NCBI GenBank assembly: GCA_017849615.1 | Contig: JAFIGS010000019.1 | Coordinates: 1 to 64,000 of the forward strand | Reading direction: 5' to 3' | DNA from: Pseudolabrys sp. | GTDB lineage: Bacteria; Pseudomonadota; Alphaproteobacteria; Rhizobiales; Xanthobacteraceae | Length of the DNA stretch: 64,000 bases | Shown here: piece by piece, positions 39,471-51,745 of the stretch | How the letters are laid out: every line of letters begins with the position of its first letter | Numbering within the stretch: the first letter of the stretch is position 1 | Notes under the pieces: generated by a model | The model's database searches: none | The model's input: the letters and a program-made list of their open reading frames with translations, nothing else | Told to the model about the DNA's origin: nothing | Program-made: the position numbers and the translations under genes

Positions 39471-40958
39471 ATGCCACCCCGTAAATCCATCAAATCCTCC
39501 CCGACTTTCGTTTCCCGCCACGGTCTGTGGTCGGATGCGCAGGAGAAGGCCGCAGCCGACGTCGAGCGCGCCATCAAGGCAAACAAGCTCGAGGTCATCC
39601 GCTTCTCATTCGCCGATCAGCACGGCGTGCTGCGCGGCAAGACCTTGGTCGCGTCCGAAGCCGTGAGCGCCATGCGCAATGGCGTCAACATGACCTCGAC
39701 GCTGCTGGCCAAGGACACCGCGCACAAGAGCGTGTTTCCGGTGTTCACCGCCGGCGGCGGCTTCGGCATGGCCGAGATGCAGGGCGGCGCCGATTTCACG
39801 ATGATCGCGGATCCGGCGACATTCCGCGTGCTGCCGTGGGCGAGCAAGACCGGCTGGCTGCTGTGCGATATCTATTTCGGCAACGGCAAGCCGGTGCCGT
39901 TCTCGACGCGGGCCATCTATCGCGATGCGCTCGGCTCGCTTGCGAAGGCCGGTTACGATTTCCTTGCCGGCCTCGAGGTCGAGTTTCATCTGTTCAAAAT
40001 CGACGACGCGATGCTCGCGCCGGAAGCCGCGACCTGGCCGCCGCAGGCGCCGAAGGTCAGCCTGCTCACGCAAGGCTATCAGTATCTCACCGAAACGCGC
40101 TTCGACATGGTCGATCCGGCGGTCGAGGTCCTGCGCCATGGCATCGAGCAACTCGGCCTGCCGTTGCGCTCGGTCGAACTGGAGCTCGGACCGAGCCAGA
40201 TCGAATTCACCTTCCGCCCGCAGACGGGGCTGGAAGCGGCCGATACCATGATCCTGTTCCGCGCAGCGCTTAAGCAGATCGCGCGGCGCCACGGCTATCT
40301 CGCCAGCTTCATGTGCCGCCCGGCTCTGCCCAATGTGATGTCGAGCGGCTGGCATCTGCATCAGTCGCTGATCGAGCGCAAATCGAAGCGCAACGCCTTT
40401 GTCGATCCGGACGGCCTGTCCAGTCTCGGCCAATATTATCTCGGCGGCTTGCTCGCGCATGCGCGCGCCACCGCTGCGTTCACGACGCCGACCGTCAATG
40501 GCTACAAGCGCTACCGGCCTTATTCGCTGGCGCCGGATCGGGCGATCTGGGCCCGCGACAATCGCGGCGTGATGATGCGGCTGCTCGGCGAGGCCGGCGC
40601 ATCGTCGACGCATCTGGAAAATCGCATCGGTGAGCCGGCCGCAAATCCCTATCTCTACATGGCGTCGCAGATTTACGCGGGTCTCGACGGCATCGCCAAT
40701 CGCACCGATCCAGGGGCCTCGGCGGATACGCCTTACGAGACCGCGGCGGCCTTGCTGCCCAAATCGCTCGGCGAAGCCGTCACCGCGCTGCGAGCCGACG
40801 ACGTTTTCCGCCGGTCGTTCGGTGCCGGCTTCGTCGATTACTATGCGCACATCAAGGATGCCGAGCGCGCGCGCTTCGAGAAGGAAGAGCCGGCGCATGC
40901 CGCCGACCCGCTGCAGGTCACGCCCTGGGAGCAGCGGGAATACCTCGATCTGTTCTGA
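39471..40958 (+). CDS. Glutamine-synthetase-like ligase
   Basis: A 495-residue GS-superfamily protein. It has the beta-grasp N-terminal part (VIRFSFADQHGVLRGKTLV) and the catalytic barrel with Glu/His metal and ATP ligands (AGLEVEFHLFKIDD, SGWHLHQSL, NRGVMMRLLGEAGASSTHLENRIGEP, here read in parts). It lacks the adenylylation-site region of housekeeping GlnA, so it more likely joins glutamate to an amine (as in polyamine or aniline gamma-glutamylation). The ATG at 39471 is preferred to the TTG before it. It follows the Rieske gene with only a repeat in between. Confidence 0.85.
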   Translation: MPPRKSIKSSPTFVSRHGLWSDAQEKAAADVERAIKANKLEVIRFSFADQHGVLRGKTLVASEAVSAMRNGVNMTSTLLAKDTAHKSVFPVFTAGGGFGMAEMQGGADFTMIADPATFRVLPWASKTGWLLCDIYFGNGKPVPFSTRAIYRDALGSLAKAGYDFLAGLEVEFHLFKIDDAMLAPEAATWPPQAPKVSLLTQGYQYLTETRFDMVDPAVEVLRHGIEQLGLPLRSVELELGPSQIEFTFRPQTGLEAADTMILFRAALKQIARRHGYLASFMCRPALPNVMSSGWHLHQSLIERKSKRNAFVDPDGLSSLGQYYLGGLLAHARATAAFTTPTVNGYKRYRPYSLAPDRAIWARDNRGVMMRLLGEAGASSTHLENRIGEPAANPYLYMASQIYAGLDGIANRTDPGASADTPYETAAALLPKSLGEAVTALRADDVFRRSFGAGFVDYYAHIKDAERARFEKEEPAHAADPLQVTPWEQREYLDLF

Positions 40959-41052
40959 GCTCACCTGAGCCGCATCACGGCGTAATGGGGCGAGGGGGAA
41001 CTCCAACGGCCTGTCGTCGTTTTATCGGCGGATGTAAGTAACGAGGCGCACC

Positions 41053-41229
41053 ATGCTCAAGTGGGCTTTCATTTTCCTGATCATCGCCATTGTCGCCGGG
41101 CTGTTCGGCTTCACCGGTGTCGAGGAGGCCTCGGCGACCATCGCCAAATGGCTGGCGGGCATCTTCCTCGTACTGTTCGTCGGCGCCATCGCCATTGGGC
41201 TGGCCATCGGCGCAAAACTGACGTCGTAG
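41053..41229 (+). CDS. DUF1328 (YtjA-like) membrane peptide
   Basis: A 58-residue hydrophobic protein with two transmembrane segments (about residues 3-20 and 34-53) and the family's middle [16 protein letters not shown]. It matches DUF1328 in length and layout. GAGG lies upstream of the ATG. Function unknown; members are often stress-induced. Confidence 0.85.
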   Translation: MLKWAFIFLIIAIVAGLFGFTGVEEASATIAKWLAGIFLVLFVGAIAIGLAIGAKLTS

Positions 41230-41313
41230 CGGCACAGTCGGACACGGCATCAGCTTACCGCTCCTTAGCAAATACAAGGGCTTGGGGCGCCTCATCCGGC
41301 CATCGCCACAAGT

Positions 41314-41337
41314 GTTAACATTGTTTAAAATGTTAAC
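41314..41337. promoter_or_regulatory. 24-bp palindrome upstream of Tyr-rich protein
   Basis: GTTAACATT (41314-41322) and AATGTTAAC (41329-41337) are perfect inverted arms around GTTTAA. It is AT-rich, has no terminator features, and ends 42 bases before the next ATG, so it is an operator candidate. The TTAA cores recall CtrA-type half-sites, but the spacing is not the TTAA-N7-TTAA consensus. Confidence 0.5.
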
Positions 41338-41379
41338 GACCGGCGGACTTCCGGCCGGCGTTTTGTGAGGAGTAGGGTC

Positions 41380-41868
41380 ATGCATCGGATGGCCACGAGG
41401 GGTCTCGGTCTTGCCGCGCTTCTGTTCGCCGCCCTTTTCGCGTCGGGCGCCGCGCACGCCGGCGAGTATTACGATGGCGGTTACGGCTATCGCACCGGCA
41501 ACGTCTCCTATTCGTCGAACTGCTGCTACCGCAAGGTCGTGCGCTATGTGCGCAAGGTGAGTTACGTACGCGTCGATGACGGCTATCGCGACGGCTATTA
41601 TGCGCCGCGCCATCGCAGCACATATTATTACGGCTCGCCCTATCGCACGGTGGACTACCGCGAGCCCTACTACCGGCCCGCAAGCTACAGCGAGCCTTAT
41701 CGCTCACCGTACTATGACAGCCGGCCCTACCGTTACTCCGGCGGCGATTACGATGGCGGCTATCGTCAGTATCGCGTCAGCTACGGCGATGGCTGCACCG
41801 TGCGCCGCGTTCGCGTCGCCGACGGTTATGGCGGCTGGGTCTGGGCCAGTTCTCGGGTCTGCTACTGA
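41380..41868 (+). CDS. Tyr/Arg-rich secreted protein
   Basis: A 162-residue protein with a signal peptide (ATRGLGLAALLFAALFASGAAHA) and a mature part extremely rich in Tyr, Arg, Gly and Ser (repeated YRxPYY, YDGGY and PYRT units), with a CC pair near residue 53 and Cys residues near the C-terminal end. GAGGAG precedes the ATG at 41380. Such low-complexity exported proteins are common in Bradyrhizobiaceae-like genomes; function is unknown. Its 3' end lies about 65 bases from the convergent gyrB. Confidence 0.72.
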   Translation: MHRMATRGLGLAALLFAALFASGAAHAGEYYDGGYGYRTGNVSYSSNCCYRKVVRYVRKVSYVRVDDGYRDGYYAPRHRSTYYYGSPYRTVDYREPYYRPASYSEPYRSPYYDSRPYRYSGGDYDGGYRQYRVSYGDGCTVRRVRVADGYGGWVWASSRVCY

Positions 41869-41885
41869 GAAGGCCCGCGCGCATG

Positions 41886-41912
41886 AAAAAGCCCGGAGCG
41901 GTGCTCCGGGCT
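41886..41912 (-). terminator. Rho-independent terminator of gyrB
   Basis: Stem AGCCCGGAGC (41890-41899) pairs with GCTCCGGGCT (41903-41912), followed on the minus strand by TTTTT (41890-41886). It lies 20 bases beyond the gyrB stop. Confidence 0.85.
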
Positions 41913-41932
41913 GAACAGGCCTTTGTCCGAAA

Positions 41933-44726
<2,794 letters not shown>

Positions 44727-46481
44727 ATGAGTGCCTTTAGCGGCCTTGAAGTTCCCCATAGGCTTCGCGCCTTCATCCGCGCCCGCGAGTCCAGCATCAT
44801 CCTGCTGGCTGCCGTGTCCGGAGGACTGGCGGGGCTCGTGGTCGCCGCCATGGGCGCCGTCGTCGGCGGCATGCACCTTTACTTTTTCGGCCTTGAGGCC
44901 GGGGAACGGCTGTCGGCGCGGAGTTCGATCGACCCGGTTTATGCCTTCCTGGTGCCTTGCATCGGCGGCCTCGTCCTGGGCCTCGCCAGCCGGACGATCG
45001 CGCGCTGGCGCGGCACCGAGGTCGATCCGATCGAAGCCAACGCGCTCCACGGCGGCCGCATGTCGATGCGGGGCAGTCTGATCGTGGCGGCGCAGACCAT
45101 GTGGTCCAGCGGCGTTGGCGCCTCGGTGGGGCTCGAGGCGGGCTATACGCAACTCTCGAGCGGTTTGGCCTCGAAACTCGGCCAGGCGTTCCGCCTGCGC
45201 CGCAGCGACGTCCGGCTGCTGGTCGGTTGCGGCGCGGCCGGCGCTATTGCAGGGGCCTTTGCCGCGCCTTTGGCAGGCGCGTTCTACGCCTTCGAGCTCA
45301 TCATCGGCAGCTACGCCGTCGGCAGTCTCGCCCCGGTCGGCGTGGCAGCGCTGTTCGGATACCTCACCGCCGCCGCTTTCGCGCCGGACCACATCGGCGT
45401 CGAAGCCGGGCAGGTTGCCGCAATCGGATTTCGGGACCTGGCCATCGCCGGCGGTTTCGGCCTGCTGGCGGCGTTTTTCGGCATCGCGCTGATGCGCGGC
45501 GTATCGGCCTGCGAAATCGTGCTCGGCCGGATCGGCGTGCGGCCATGGCTGCGGCCGATGCTGGGCGGCGCTTTGGTCGGCCTTCTCGCCATGATCACCC
45601 CGCGCGTCATGTCGTCGGGACATGGCGCGCTACACCTGACGACGCTGTTCAAGCTGCCGGTAGAAACCTTGTTGCTGCTGTTGCTGCTCAAGGCGCTGGC
45701 CGCGATCGTCTCGCTCGGTTCCGGCTTCCGCGGCGGCCTGTTCTTCGCCTCGCTGCTGATGGGCGCGCTCGGCGGCCAGCTCTTCGCCACCGGCGTCAAT
45801 GCCTTGTGGCCGCCGCTTGCGCTCAATCCCGACGCCTATGCCATCATCGGCATGAGCGCGCTGGCGGCCTCCGTGATCGGCGGGCCGCTCACCATGTGCT
45901 TCATCGCGCTGGAAACCACGGGAGACCTGTGGCTCACCGGCACGGTGCTGATCGCGGTCATCGTGTCGATGCAGGTCACGCGCGAACTGTTCGGCTATTC
46001 CTTCGCCACCTGGCGCTTTCATCTGCGCGGCGAGACCATTCGCGGCGGTGCCGATGTCGGCTGGATCCGCGATCTCGCCGTGGCGCAGCCGATGCGCGCC
46101 GACGTGCGAACCACATCGACTGAAACGCCCTTGCCGGTGTTTCGCGAGAAATTTCCGCTCGGCTCCACCAACCAGGTACTGGCCGTCGATGAGGACGGAC
46201 ATTACGCGGGGATGGTTATGGTGGCGGAGGCTCACTCCTCCGAAGTTCCGGCGGTGACGCCGCTGGCCGACCTGCTGCGCCACAAGGGCGAGATGCTCCT
46301 GCAGCAGATGACGGCTCAGGAAGCGATCAAGGCCTTCGAGAAATTCGAGGCTGAGGCCCTGCCGGTCGTCGACAGTCTCGAACGTGCCCAGGTGGTCGGC
46401 ATGCTTTCCGAGGCGCATGCCCTGCGACGCTTCTCGGATGCGTCCGAGCGCCAGCGCCGCGCGCTGATCGGCGAACTTTAG
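44727..46481 (+). CDS. ClC-family chloride channel/transporter with CBS domains
   Basis: A 584-residue ClC protein with about ten hydrophobic helices, followed by a C-terminal CBS pair (about residues 450-570). The selectivity/gating stretch GASVGLEAGYTQLSS contains the conserved gating Glu in place of the GREGP consensus, and GSGFRGGLFFASLLMGAL corresponds to the GGIFAP region. It therefore looks like a H+/Cl- exchanger or Cl- channel in the inner membrane. It lies divergent from gyrB, and its 3' end overlaps a small convergent gene by 4 bases. Confidence 0.88.
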   Translation: MSAFSGLEVPHRLRAFIRARESSIILLAAVSGGLAGLVVAAMGAVVGGMHLYFFGLEAGERLSARSSIDPVYAFLVPCIGGLVLGLASRTIARWRGTEVDPIEANALHGGRMSMRGSLIVAAQTMWSSGVGASVGLEAGYTQLSSGLASKLGQAFRLRRSDVRLLVGCGAAGAIAGAFAAPLAGAFYAFELIIGSYAVGSLAPVGVAALFGYLTAAAFAPDHIGVEAGQVAAIGFRDLAIAGGFGLLAAFFGIALMRGVSACEIVLGRIGVRPWLRPMLGGALVGLLAMITPRVMSSGHGALHLTTLFKLPVETLLLLLLLKALAAIVSLGSGFRGGLFFASLLMGALGGQLFATGVNALWPPLALNPDAYAIIGMSALAASVIGGPLTMCFIALETTGDLWLTGTVLIAVIVSMQVTRELFGYSFATWRFHLRGETIRGGADVGWIRDLAVAQPMRADVRTTSTETPLPVFREKFPLGSTNQVLAVDEDGHYAGMVMVAEAHSSEVPAVTPLADLLRHKGEMLLQQMTAQEAIKAFEKFEAEALPVVDSLERAQVVGMLSEAHALRRFSDASERQRRALIGEL

Positions 46482-46684
46482 CGCGCGCCGCGCAAAACGG
46501 TGGCGCTGGCCGTCAGGTGCCGTTGATGCTGGAAACCGGCCTCGTAGTCCGGGATCGGCCGGCTGAACGCCGCCATCGCCGCCGTGAGAATTTCAAGGCG
46601 TGCCAGTTGGGTGTCGATCGTGTCCAAAGCGCGATGAACTTCGCGCTTTAATCGGTCCATCGATGGCGATTTATTGTCGTTCAT
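46478..46684 (-). CDS. Small hypothetical protein, 68 residues
   Basis: Begins MNDNKSPSMDRLKREVHRAL; one amphipathic helix (about residues 9-38) is visible, with no signal or membrane segment. GGGAAC lies upstream of the ATG. It overlaps the clc stop by 4 bases (convergent) and lies about 140 bases downstream of recF. Not recognised. Confidence 0.5.
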   Translation of the reverse strand: MNDNKSPSMDRLKREVHRALDTIDTQLARLEILTAAMAAFSRPIPDYEAGFQHQRHLTASATVLRGAR

Positions 46685-46825
46685 GGCTTTGTTCCCATTA
46701 CGAGGCTTTTGCGTGTTCTCGGCGTGAATGACGCAGGGTAAAGGCCAAGGAACTGCAATTGTTCCTGTTTTCCGACAGTTCAAAATATCTCGATTAATGG
46801 GCGGTTACCGCCGGATTATGGAACC

Positions 46826-47971
46826 TCAGCCGCGCCGGACGACCGCGCCAGGCGCCACGTCGAACCACTGCGCGCGGTCGGCGATATCGGCAAAGGCCGC
46901 CGGATCGGCGCCGGTCATCCAGACCTGGGTGCCGAGCGCGGCAAGCGCGTCATATAGCGCGCCGCGGCGTAGCGGATCGAGATGCGCCACCACTTCATCC
47001 AGCAGCATCACCGGGGCATAGCCCGTCATGTCCTTGATCAGATGCGCATGCGCCAGCATCAACCGGATCAGCATCGCCTTCTGCTCGCCGGTGGAGGCGT
47101 CGGCGGCGGCGATGCCCTTGCCGGCGTGAACAACTTCGAGATCGGCGCGGTGCGGCCCTTCCAGCGTGCGGCCCGCGGCGGCGTCCTGGCCGCGGTTCGC
47201 GCGCAACAGGTCGCGGTAACGATCCTCGATCTCGCGCGCGGTGCTCAGCGGCCACTGATTTTCCATCCAGCCCGTGAGCGCGATACGCGGCATGGCGAAG
47301 GCGGGCGCCTCCTCGCGCGCGGTCTCGAGCGCGCCGGCGAGGCGGTTCACCGTCTCGTAGCGCGCCGCCGAGACAGCGACAGCCACCTCGGCGGTTTCGT
47401 GTTCGATGGCATCGAGCCATTGAGGATCGCTGCGCTGATCCTCCAGCAAGCGATTGCGCGAGCGCAGCGAACGCTCCAGCGCCGAAACGCGACTGGAATG
47501 CTGCGCGTCCACCGCGAGCACAAGACGGTCGAGGAAGCGGCGGCGGTCGGCGGCGGGTCCGACGAACAGCGGGTCCATCGACGGCGTCAGCCAGATGATG
47601 CGCAGATGATCGGCAAAGGCGGCAGCCGACGACACGGGCTCGCGGTCGATGCGGCATTTGCGCGAGTGGATGGTGTCGTCGCCGGCCGGCGGCTCGATAC
47701 CGGTGCCGAGGGTGGCGAGGCCGAGCATGCCCTCGATCTCGGCGGAGACCGCCCAGGAACCGTCGCCCTCCGAGAACGCCAGTTCGTCCAGCGTGGCGCG
47801 GTGCAGGCCGCGGCCGGGCGCCAGCATGGAGATCGCTTCGATGAGGTTGGTCTTGCCGGCGCCATTCGGGCCGGTCAGCACCACCGGCCCGGCGCGGTCG
47901 AGCTCCAGCTTCGCCGCGTGGTAGCTGCGGAAGCCGGTCAGAGACAAACGGCGCAGGAAGGCGGCGGTCAT
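46826..47971 (-). CDS. recF: DNA replication and repair protein RecF
   Basis: An SMC-like ATPase that loads RecA at gaps with RecO/RecR. The 381-residue protein has Walker A (LTGPNGAGKTNLIEAISML), the signature GEQKAMLIRLMLAHAHL and Walker B (APVMLLDEVVAHLD). It follows dnaN on the minus strand, the usual dnaA-dnaN-recF order. Confidence 0.96.
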   Translation of the reverse strand: MTAAFLRRLSLTGFRSYHAAKLELDRAGPVVLTGPNGAGKTNLIEAISMLAPGRGLHRATLDELAFSEGDGSWAVSAEIEGMLGLATLGTGIEPPAGDDTIHSRKCRIDREPVSSAAAFADHLRIIWLTPSMDPLFVGPAADRRRFLDRLVLAVDAQHSSRVSALERSLRSRNRLLEDQRSDPQWLDAIEHETAEVAVAVSAARYETVNRLAGALETAREEAPAFAMPRIALTGWMENQWPLSTAREIEDRYRDLLRANRGQDAAAGRTLEGPHRADLEVVHAGKGIAAADASTGEQKAMLIRLMLAHAHLIKDMTGYAPVMLLDEVVAHLDPLRRGALYDALAALGTQVWMTGADPAAFADIADRAQWFDVAPGAVVRRG

Positions 47972-47983
47972 GGGCGGCTTTTA

Positions 47984-48020
47984 CTCGTCATGGCCGGGCT
48001 TGTCCCGGCCATCCACGCCT
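47984..48020. repeat. Short palindromic repeat (CATGGCCGGG type)
   Basis: TCATGGCCGGGCTTGTCCCGG followed by CCATCCACGCC forms a compact hairpin (GGCCGGG/CCCGGCC) of a type scattered through Bradyrhizobiaceae-like genomes. It lies between dnaN and recF. Confidence 0.65.
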
Positions 48021-48057
48021 TCCGCATGACGGCGACTACAGCCGCGCCACCAGGTCT

Positions 48058-49176
48058 CTACACCCGCATCGGCATCAGGACGTAAAGCGCGCCCTTGGCG
48101 TCCTTGTCCTGGATCAGCGTCGGCGAGCCCGGATCGGCGAGCTTGAGCACCGCGACCTCGCCTTCGATCTGCGCGGCAATGTCGAGCAGGTAACGCGAGT
48201 TGAAGCCGATATCGAGCGGATCGGATTCGTAGTCCACCTCGAGCTCTTCGGTGGCGCTGCCGGAATCCGGATTGGTCACGGACAGCACCAGCCGTCCGCC
48301 GGTGATCGACAGCTTGACCGCGCGGCCGCGCTCGCTGGACACGGTCGAGACGCGATCGACCGCGGCTTCGAAATCCTTCTTGTCGACGACGAGGCTCTTG
48401 TCGTTGGCTGCCGGAATGACGCGCCCATAATCCGGGAACGTGCCGTCGATCAGCTTGGAGATCAGCACGACATTGCCGATCGAGAAGCGGATCTTGCCCG
48501 ACGACAATTCGATGGCGATGTCGCCTTCGCCGCTCTCGATAAGCCGCTGTACCTCGGCGACTGTCTTGCGCGGAATGATGATGCCCGGCATGCCGGCGGC
48601 GCCTTCCGGCAACGGCAGCTCGACCTGCGCCAGCCGGTGGCCGTCGGTCGCCACCGCGCGCAGGGTCGCGGTCTTCGCCGAGCCTGCGGCGTGCAGGTAG
48701 ATGCCGTTGAGGTAGTAGCGCGTCTCTTCGGTCGAAATGGCGAACTGCGTCTTGTCGATGAGGCGCTTGAAGTCGGCGGCCGGCACCTTGAACGAGTGGC
48801 TCATCTCGCCGGTGGCGAGATCGGGGAAGTCGCTCTCGGGCAGGGTCTGCAGCGTGAAGCGCGAGCGGCCGGCGCGGATGGTCAGCACGGCACGTTCGCC
48901 GGAGCCCTCGATGACGATCTGCGAGCCGTCCGGCAGTTTGCGCACGATGTCGTAGAACATGTGCGCTGGCACGGTGGTGGCGCCGCCCGGCGCAACTTCG
49001 GCCGCGATCGAATCCGTCACCTCGAGATCGAGGTCGGTCGCCTTCATGCTGAGCTGGCCGTTTTCGGCGCGGATCAGCACGTTGGACAGGATCGGAATGG
49101 TGTTGCGCCGTTCCACCACGCGATAGACGTGGTTCAGCGACTTGAGGAGTTCGGCGCGTTCGACAGTTATTTTCAT
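48058..49176 (-). CDS. dnaN: DNA polymerase III beta sliding clamp
   Basis: The ring-shaped processivity clamp of the replicase. The 372-residue protein starts MKITVERAELLKSLNHVYRV, contains three similar clamp domains and ends with the LMPMRV tail typical of beta clamps. The longer frame starting at 49338 has no family match over its first 54 residues. It lies between dnaA and recF. Confidence 0.97.
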   Translation of the reverse strand: MKITVERAELLKSLNHVYRVVERRNTIPILSNVLIRAENGQLSMKATDLDLEVTDSIAAEVAPGGATTVPAHMFYDIVRKLPDGSQIVIEGSGERAVLTIRAGRSRFTLQTLPESDFPDLATGEMSHSFKVPAADFKRLIDKTQFAISTEETRYYLNGIYLHAAGSAKTATLRAVATDGHRLAQVELPLPEGAAGMPGIIIPRKTVAEVQRLIESGEGDIAIELSSGKIRFSIGNVVLISKLIDGTFPDYGRVIPAANDKSLVVDKKDFEAAVDRVSTVSSERGRAVKLSITGGRLVLSVTNPDSGSATEELEVDYESDPLDIGFNSRYLLDIAAQIEGEVAVLKLADPGSPTLIQDKDAKGALYVLMPMRV

Positions 49177-49356
49177 GAAAAATCCCGCTTCGGCGCCGAA
49201 TACCCAACCCCTGGCGCCAGCCGGCGGAAGCCGGGGAGCAAAGGTGGCAAGAGTGGGGAGAATCCGCAAGAGCGGGCTGCGGGCGGGGACGAAGTCCCCG
49301 CTCCTATCCCCAGGGCGTCCACAGGCGGCTTCGAACACGAATAGCCGTCCCCTCCG

Positions 49357-49437
49357 CTCACCCCCGCGAAAGCGGGGGTCCAGTCTGGCGATCGAGCCAG
49401 GCTTGGATTCCCGCTTTCGCGGGAATGAGCGGAGTTC
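49357..49437. repeat. Dispersed palindromic repeat between dnaA and dnaN
   Basis: Facing units CCCCGCGAAAGCGGGGGTCC (around 49361-49382) and ATTCCCGCTTTCGCGGGAAT (around 49408-49427), with matching CGCTCA/GAGCGG ends. Same family as the repeats at 17.8 and 30.3 kb. Confidence 0.8.
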
Positions 49438-49441
49438 GTCG

Positions 49442-50875
49442 CTACTCCTGGAGCTGCCGCTTCAGGATCTCGATCTCTTCCGAAAGCGCGAGGTCGTTGC
49501 TGACGAGGCCCTCGATCTTGCGCACGGCGTGCAGCACCGTGGTGTGGTCGCGGCCGCCGAAGCGCCGGCCGATTTCCGGGAGGGAGCGCAGCGTCAAGGT
49601 TTTGGCCAGATACATCGCCACCTGGCGCGGGCGCACCACATTGGCGGTGCGGCGCGACGACAGCAGGTCCGAGCGGCTGACATTGTACTGCCGGGCGACA
49701 ATGCGCTGGATGTCCTCGATCTTGACGCGCTTGGGTTCCTGCGGCCGGATCAGGTCCTTCACTTCACGCTCGGCCATTTCCATGGTCACCGCCTGGCCGG
49801 TGAGTTTGGAATGCGCCAGCAGGCGGTTCAGAGCCCCTTCCAGATCGCGGCCGTTATGGGTCACGGTCTTGGCGATGTAGCCGAGCACCGGCAGTGGCAC
49901 GTCGAAGGTCGGATGATGGGCGCGGGCGGCCTGCACGCGCGCCTTGAGGATTTCGAGACGCAGTTCCTCGCCGAGGCCACCCATTTCGACGACGAGACCG
50001 CCGGCGAGCCGCGAGCGCACACGCTCATCGAGGCTTTCGAGTTCCGACGGCGGCCGGTCCGAGGCGATGACCACCTGGCGCCCGGCGTCGATCAGGGCGT
50101 TGAGGGTGTGGCAGAACTCGGCCTGCGTCGATTTGCCCTGCAGGAACTGCAGGTCGTCGATCACGAGCACGCCGATGCCGCGGAGCGCTTCCTTGAAGGC
50201 GATGGCGTTCTGCGCGCGCAACGCGGCGACGAAGCCGTACATGAACTTTTCGGCGGTCAGGTACAGCACCTTGCGCTCGCCAGTGGCATTGCCGGCCCAG
50301 GTAATGGCCTGCAGCAGATGCGTCTTGCCGAGACCGACGCCGGAATGGATGTAGAGCGGGTTGAACATCACCGGGTCGGTGCGGCGGGCGGCGGCGACCT
50401 GACGGGCGGCGGCCTGCGCCAGCGTGTTGGAACGGCCGACGACGAAGGAGTCGAAGGTGAGCCGCGCATCGAGCGGGGAACCGCCGAGCGCCTCGTGCAC
50501 CGCAGCGTCGCCAACCGGGATCGGACGCGACATGCCATTGCCATTGAGCGGGCGGCCTTCGCCGGCGCTGTTGAATGCCGCCGGTTCCAGTTTCGCCTTC
50601 GGCTGTACGGTGGTCTTGAGCACGGCCGAGCGGACGATCAGTTCGATGCGACCGACCTCGTTGCGGTCGGCCTGCCAGCACGACAGTACTTTCTCGGCGT
50701 AGTGCGACTGAATCCAGCTCTTGAGGAAGCGGGTCGGCACCGACAGGCGCACGCCGCCGTCGTCGATGCCTTCGAGTTCCATACGTCCAAACCAGCTCGA
50801 GAAAACGTCGTCGCCAACTTCGGTGCGCAGACGCGCTTTCACTCTGAGCCAACTCTCCTGATCGTCGTTCGGCAT
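49442..50875 (-). CDS. dnaA: Chromosomal replication initiator DnaA
   Basis: Binds the origin and opens DNA for replication. The 477-residue protein has an N-terminal domain I ([20 protein letters not shown]), the AAA+ core with Walker A ([17 protein letters not shown]) and Walker B ([15 protein letters not shown]), and the C-terminal DNA-binding domain with [15 protein letters not shown]. It has the usual length. The AGAAGAAG run before the ATG is a poor ribosome-binding site. The 1.15 kb upstream region is gene-free. Confidence 0.97.
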   Translation of the reverse strand: MPNDDQESWLRVKARLRTEVGDDVFSSWFGRMELEGIDDGGVRLSVPTRFLKSWIQSHYAEKVLSCWQADRNEVGRIELIVRSAVLKTTVQPKAKLEPAAFNSAGEGRPLNGNGMSRPIPVGDAAVHEALGGSPLDARLTFDSFVVGRSNTLAQAAARQVAAARRTDPVMFNPLYIHSGVGLGKTHLLQAITWAGNATGERKVLYLTAEKFMYGFVAALRAQNAIAFKEALRGIGVLVIDDLQFLQGKSTQAEFCHTLNALIDAGRQVVIASDRPPSELESLDERVRSRLAGGLVVEMGGLGEELRLEILKARVQAARAHHPTFDVPLPVLGYIAKTVTHNGRDLEGALNRLLAHSKLTGQAVTMEMAEREVKDLIRPQEPKRVKIEDIQRIVARQYNVSRSDLLSSRRTANVVRPRQVAMYLAKTLTLRSLPEIGRRFGGRDHTTVLHAVRKIEGLVSNDLALSEEIEILKRQLQE

Positions 50876-51474
50876 TTTCTTCTTCTCTTTTTGTTTTGGT
50901 CTGTTGGTTGAACGGACAATGGTTTGCTCGGCCTGACGGCATGAGCCGTCGACGCGCCGGTACGAAACGCAACACGCTGACGGGATATCTTTGCCGCTCT
51001 AACGGGCGCGGCGCGATATCGCTTTGATGGAGATCGGAGTGGCGCCTTTAAACGTTGGGCGGCGCGTTACCCGGCTGGACATCGGAGACCTGACGAGAGC
51101 GCGCGCTGTACGAGCCGGTGTAGAACGACATGCAGTCGCCGTCACCATTATTCGTACCAAAGACCGCCTTCATCTCAGTCCCCCCTCTTCGAGTTCTCGC
51201 CAGCTTCGCTATCGATCAGACTTGGCCGGTTCTGCTTTCGTCTTCGAGAAGTCCGGCGCGGGCCATTCGGGATCGAACCATGCCCGCTCATCGTTTCGCC
51301 GGTGAGATTTTTCATCCAACCGGCAACAGATAGCCGTTCTCATCTGCCAATGAGCGCAGAACAATTCCTTGTTTCTGATCGTGCGGCGGAGAATGTCCCG
51401 CGCGCGACTGTCAAAATACACGACGCGCCCGCCTGAGCAATTTCGAAATGTCGAACCGTCGTAATGCTGCAGTT

Positions 51475-51493
51475 ATGTCGCATCTTGCGACAT
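51475..51493. promoter_or_regulatory. 19-nt inverted repeat upstream of dnaA
   Basis: ATGTCGCA (51475-51482) and TGCGACAT (51486-51493) are perfect arms around TCT. It lies about 600 bases upstream of dnaA in gene-free DNA, so it is an operator or hairpin candidate. Confidence 0.4.
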
Positions 51494-51729
51494 GTCCGAA
51501 TTTCTTGCCGCTCGCTCGGCAACGCGTTGATGAGTCGTGGGGAATTGTGGTCGCCGGCAGCCTAAGCCACGCGGGCATGTTGTTAGAAAAAAACACCAAG
51601 CCGCAGGCGGCGAAACCGCTGCCGCGCAGGCATTTCCGGGTCCTGTCTCGCATATTCTTGCTAAGTCGTTACGTGCACGCAAAATTTTTTGAGCGACGGA
51701 CGAGGGTAGCCCCGGCGATAAAACGCATT

Positions 51730-51745
51730 GCAATTCATGAATTGC
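51730..51745. promoter_or_regulatory. 16-bp perfect palindrome in the rpsT-dnaA region
   Basis: GCAATTCATGAATTGC is a perfect 16-bp palindrome inside an AT-rich stretch about 855 bases upstream of dnaA. Protein-binding site or strand-opening-associated element; not assignable to a known consensus. Confidence 0.4.

Noticed and set aside
41326-41365. Intrinsic terminator after the DUF1328 gene
   Set aside because: The GC-rich stem (CCGGC/GCCGG) is short and has an internal mismatch; TTTTG follows, but the structure is too weak to call.
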